Of a DNA stretch of 61,908 bases, positions 60,011-61,908 are shown one piece after another. The translations under genes and the position numbers were made by a program. Every line of letters starts with the position of its first letter. The first letter of the stretch is position 1. Below the pieces are notes generated by a model. That model was given only the letters and a program-made list of their open reading frames with translations, did no database searches and was not told where the DNA came from. The stretch is from contig DGJU01000046.1 in the NCBI GenBank assembly GCA_002387605.1, positions 24,892-86,799 on the forward strand, written 5' to 3'. This stretch comes from Alphaproteobacteria bacterium UBA4588. GTDB taxonomy: Bacteria; Pseudomonadota; Alphaproteobacteria; Puniceispirillales; Puniceispirillaceae.

Positions 60011-61908
60011 ATGATGTTTTCAGATATTAAGCTCGTTCTTGGCCCGACCAACACAGGCAAAACATTTTATGCTGTTGATCGGATGATCGGTCATGCCTCT
60101 GGTATGATTGGGTTTCCATTGCGACTTCTGGCGCGGGAAAATTATGACAAGCTGGTGGCAAAGCTTGGGGCAGGGCAAGTTGCGCTCATCACGGGCGAAG
60201 AGAAAATCGTTCCGCCCCATGCCCGTTATTTTTGTTGCACTGTCGAAGCCATGCCGCTGGAACGTGATGTGGATTGTCTTGTTATCGATGAAGTCCAGCT
60301 TGCAGGCGATAGGGAGCGCGGCCATATCTTTACCGATAGGTTACTGCATGCACGCGGGCGTCAGGAAACGCTATTTCTCGGCGCTGAGACAATGCGCCGT
60401 CTGCTAAAAAAACTCTTTCCAGACGCTGAGCTTATTCGCCGGTCACGTCTGTCGCGTCTGTCATGGGCTGGCAGTAAGAAAGTAACACGCCTGCAACGGC
60501 GCTCAGCCATTGTCGCTTTTTCGGCAGCAGACGTATATCGGCTTGCTGAGCTGGTGCGCCGTCAGCGCGGCGGCGCTGCGGTTGTGATGGGCGCTCTCTC
60601 GCCGCGAACCCGCAATGCTCAGGTTGAGCTTTATCAGAATGGAGATGTCGATTTTCTGATTGCAACAGATGCAATCGGGATGGGATTGAATATGGATATC
60701 AGCCATGTTGCGCTTGCACAGGATGTCAAATTTGATGGCCGGCATATGCGCCATCTCAGCGCCTCTGAAATTGCCCAGATTGCCGGCCGAGCCGGACGTC
60801 ATGTTACCGATGGGACTTTTGGGGTGACGGAGGAAGCGCGCGTTCTTGAGCCGGAAATGATTGATGCAATTGAATCACACATATTTCCGGCAGTGCATAC
60901 GCTTTACTGGCGGTCCCGAAACCTTGATTTTAGCACAATGCGCGCGCTAACACGCTCATTTGAAGCGCAGCCGCCGCACTCTTTTATGTCACGAAAGGCA
61001 GATGCTGTTGACCAGCTTACGATGCAAGCCTTGTGTGAACGAAGTGAAATAGCAGCTCTTGCAAATAGTCCTGGCCGGATACGATTATTGTGGGATGTAG
61101 CGCAGATTCCTGATTTTCGGAATACCATGACCGATAGCCATGTTGTCATGCTAGCCCATATCTTTGACAGTCTTGCGCGCACTGGCGTGCTGGCAACAGA
61201 GTGGGTTGCAAATCAGATGCAACATCTGGATAGAATAGATGGCGATATAGATACTTTGATGACACGGATTGCCCATATTCGTACCTGGACCTATATAACC
61301 CATAAAAATGGCTGGACCGAAGCGGGTCAAAACTGGCAGGATCTTGCCAAATCAATAGAAGATAGGTTATCGGATGAGCTGCATAATAGGCTAACACAGC
61401 GCTTTGTTGACCGAAGAGCAGCACATCTATCGCGCAAATTAAGGGAATCGACTGTTTTGATGACATCAGTAAAACTAGACGGCACCGTCCTTGTCGAAGG
61501 TGAAGATGTAGGAAGCCTACATGGCTTTACCTTTACGCCAAGCCTGTCTGAAACAGATGAGAAGGCTGTGATACTTTCTGCTGCGCGCAAAGGCCTGCCA
61601 GACGAGATTGAGCGGCGTGTCTTCGCGCTTAGCCAGTCTGCTGACCCTGCTTTTGTCTTAACTGAATCAGGCAGAATAATGTGGCGGGAAGCTGAAATTG
61701 GCCGCTTATACCCAAGTGAACTTGTCTATGCGCCGCGAGTCGATGCTGTTGATAGCGACCTTCTGACGAGCGAACAGAAAGCGCGTATTCATGACAGGCT
61801 AGTGCGCTTTATGAGTGATCATATTAGCACGGTGCTTGAACCGCTTCTGGCATTATCGCGTCCCGATGAGGTAAGCCTACCAGCTGAGGCGAAGCCTGAT
61901 CCAAACAT
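60011..61908 (+). CDS. SUV3-like ATP-dependent RNA helicase (partial, runs off window)
   Basis: Open without a stop to the window edge (632 codons seen). Motif I is GPTNTGKT at residues 11-18, the DExx box reads IDEVQLAGDRERG, and the motif VI region is EIAQIAGRAGRH. This is the compact helicase core of the mitochondrial SUV3/alphaproteobacterial MgpS-like family, thought to act on structured RNA. The middle and C-terminal parts match the family's long helical extension. Starts ATG 60011 or 60014; no clear SD. The C terminus lies outside the window. Base composition returns to the window norm here. Confidence 0.88.
   Translation, partial: MMFSDIKLVLGPTNTGKTFYAVDRMIGHASGMIGFPLRLLARENYDKLVAKLGAGQVALITGEEKIVPPHARYFCCTVEAMPLERDVDCLVIDEVQLAGDRERGHIFTDRLLHARGRQETLFLGAETMRRLLKKLFPDAELIRRSRLSRLSWAGSKKVTRLQRRSAIVAFSAADVYRLAELVRRQRGGAAVVMGALSPRTRNAQVELYQNGDVDFLIATDAIGMGLNMDISHVALAQDVKFDGRHMRHLSASEIAQIAGRAGRHVTDGTFGVTEEARVLEPEMIDAIESHIFPAVHTLYWRSRNLDFSTMRALTRSFEAQPPHSFMSRKADAVDQLTMQALCERSEIAALANSPGRIRLLWDVAQIPDFRNTMTDSHVVMLAHIFDSLARTGVLATEWVANQMQHLDRIDGDIDTLMTRIAHIRTWTYITHKNGWTEAGQNWQDLAKSIEDRLSDELHNRLTQRFVDRRAAHLSRKLRESTVLMTSVKLDGTVLVEGEDVGSLHGFTFTPSLSETDEKAVILSAARKGLPDEIERRVFALSQSADPAFVLTESGRIMWREAEIGRLYPSELVYAPRVDAVDSDLLTSEQKARIHDRLVRFMSDHISTVLEPLLALSRPDEVSLPAEAKPDPN

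Overview
The window is a contiguous stretch of alphaproteobacterial chromosome of about 50% G+C. It is almost entirely coding, has no tRNA or rRNA gene that I can see, and has no IS element or CRISPR array. Several gene orders are typical of Alphaproteobacteria: ctaC-ctaD-ctaB-coxF-ctaG-ctaE-surf1-thrC-M16 peptidase, ispH-thrB-rnhA, atpI-atpB-atpE-atpF'-atpF, mutY/DUF721/dsbA/smc, rsmB-heparinase-purH, and a SUV3-like helicase. With the moderate G+C, the aerobic respiratory gene set and the cobalamin one-carbon operon, this suggests a marine heterotroph such as a SAR116-type bacterium. That placement is inference; no marker gene was compared.

Layout, left to right. 38-6000: a lipid A assembly operon on the minus strand (DUF374 acyltransferase, waaA, lpxK, lpxL-like), divergent from an MsbA-type exporter. 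6028-15900: a cysteine phosphatase, both halves of the TldE/TldD protease, argC, an unknown protein, ubiA, rsmE, gshA and an MFS transporter. 16219-24847: the aa3-type cytochrome c oxidase operon with its assembly factors, running into thrC and an M16 peptidase. 24861-31240: yqgE, a DsbD/ScsB-like reductase, a peroxiredoxin, rnhA-thrB-ispH and a small lipoprotein. 31351-39151: the ATP synthase F0 operon, smc, a DsbA-like protein and a DUF721 protein. 39270-46061: mutY, purH, a heparinase-like protein, rsmB, an SDHAF4-like protein and a DUF1491 protein.

46208-54543 is the most unusual part. It holds a HisD-family protein with altered zinc-site residues, dusA and yciB. Then comes a five-gene cobalamin methyl-transfer operon: corrinoid protein, small 'virulence factor' domain protein, MetF-like reductase, methyl-THF:corrinoid methyltransferase, and a 2Fe-2S/ASKHA corrinoid activator. 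The protein that would exchange the methyl group with the final donor or acceptor is not present. The gaps in this operon contain strong inverted repeats, one with a mutually exclusive alternative pairing that ends in a T tract.

54540-56835 is ccmABCD (heme export for cytochrome c maturation) on the minus strand. 56884-59679 is a 931-residue AcnB-type aconitase of lower G+C whose sequence looks Bacteroidetes-like, a probable horizontal acquisition. The window ends inside a SUV3-like RNA helicase.

The oxidase, ATP synthase, heme export and quinone genes together describe an aerobic respiratory chain. The lipid A genes build the outer membrane. The corrinoid operon links folate C1 units to B12 methyl transfer.
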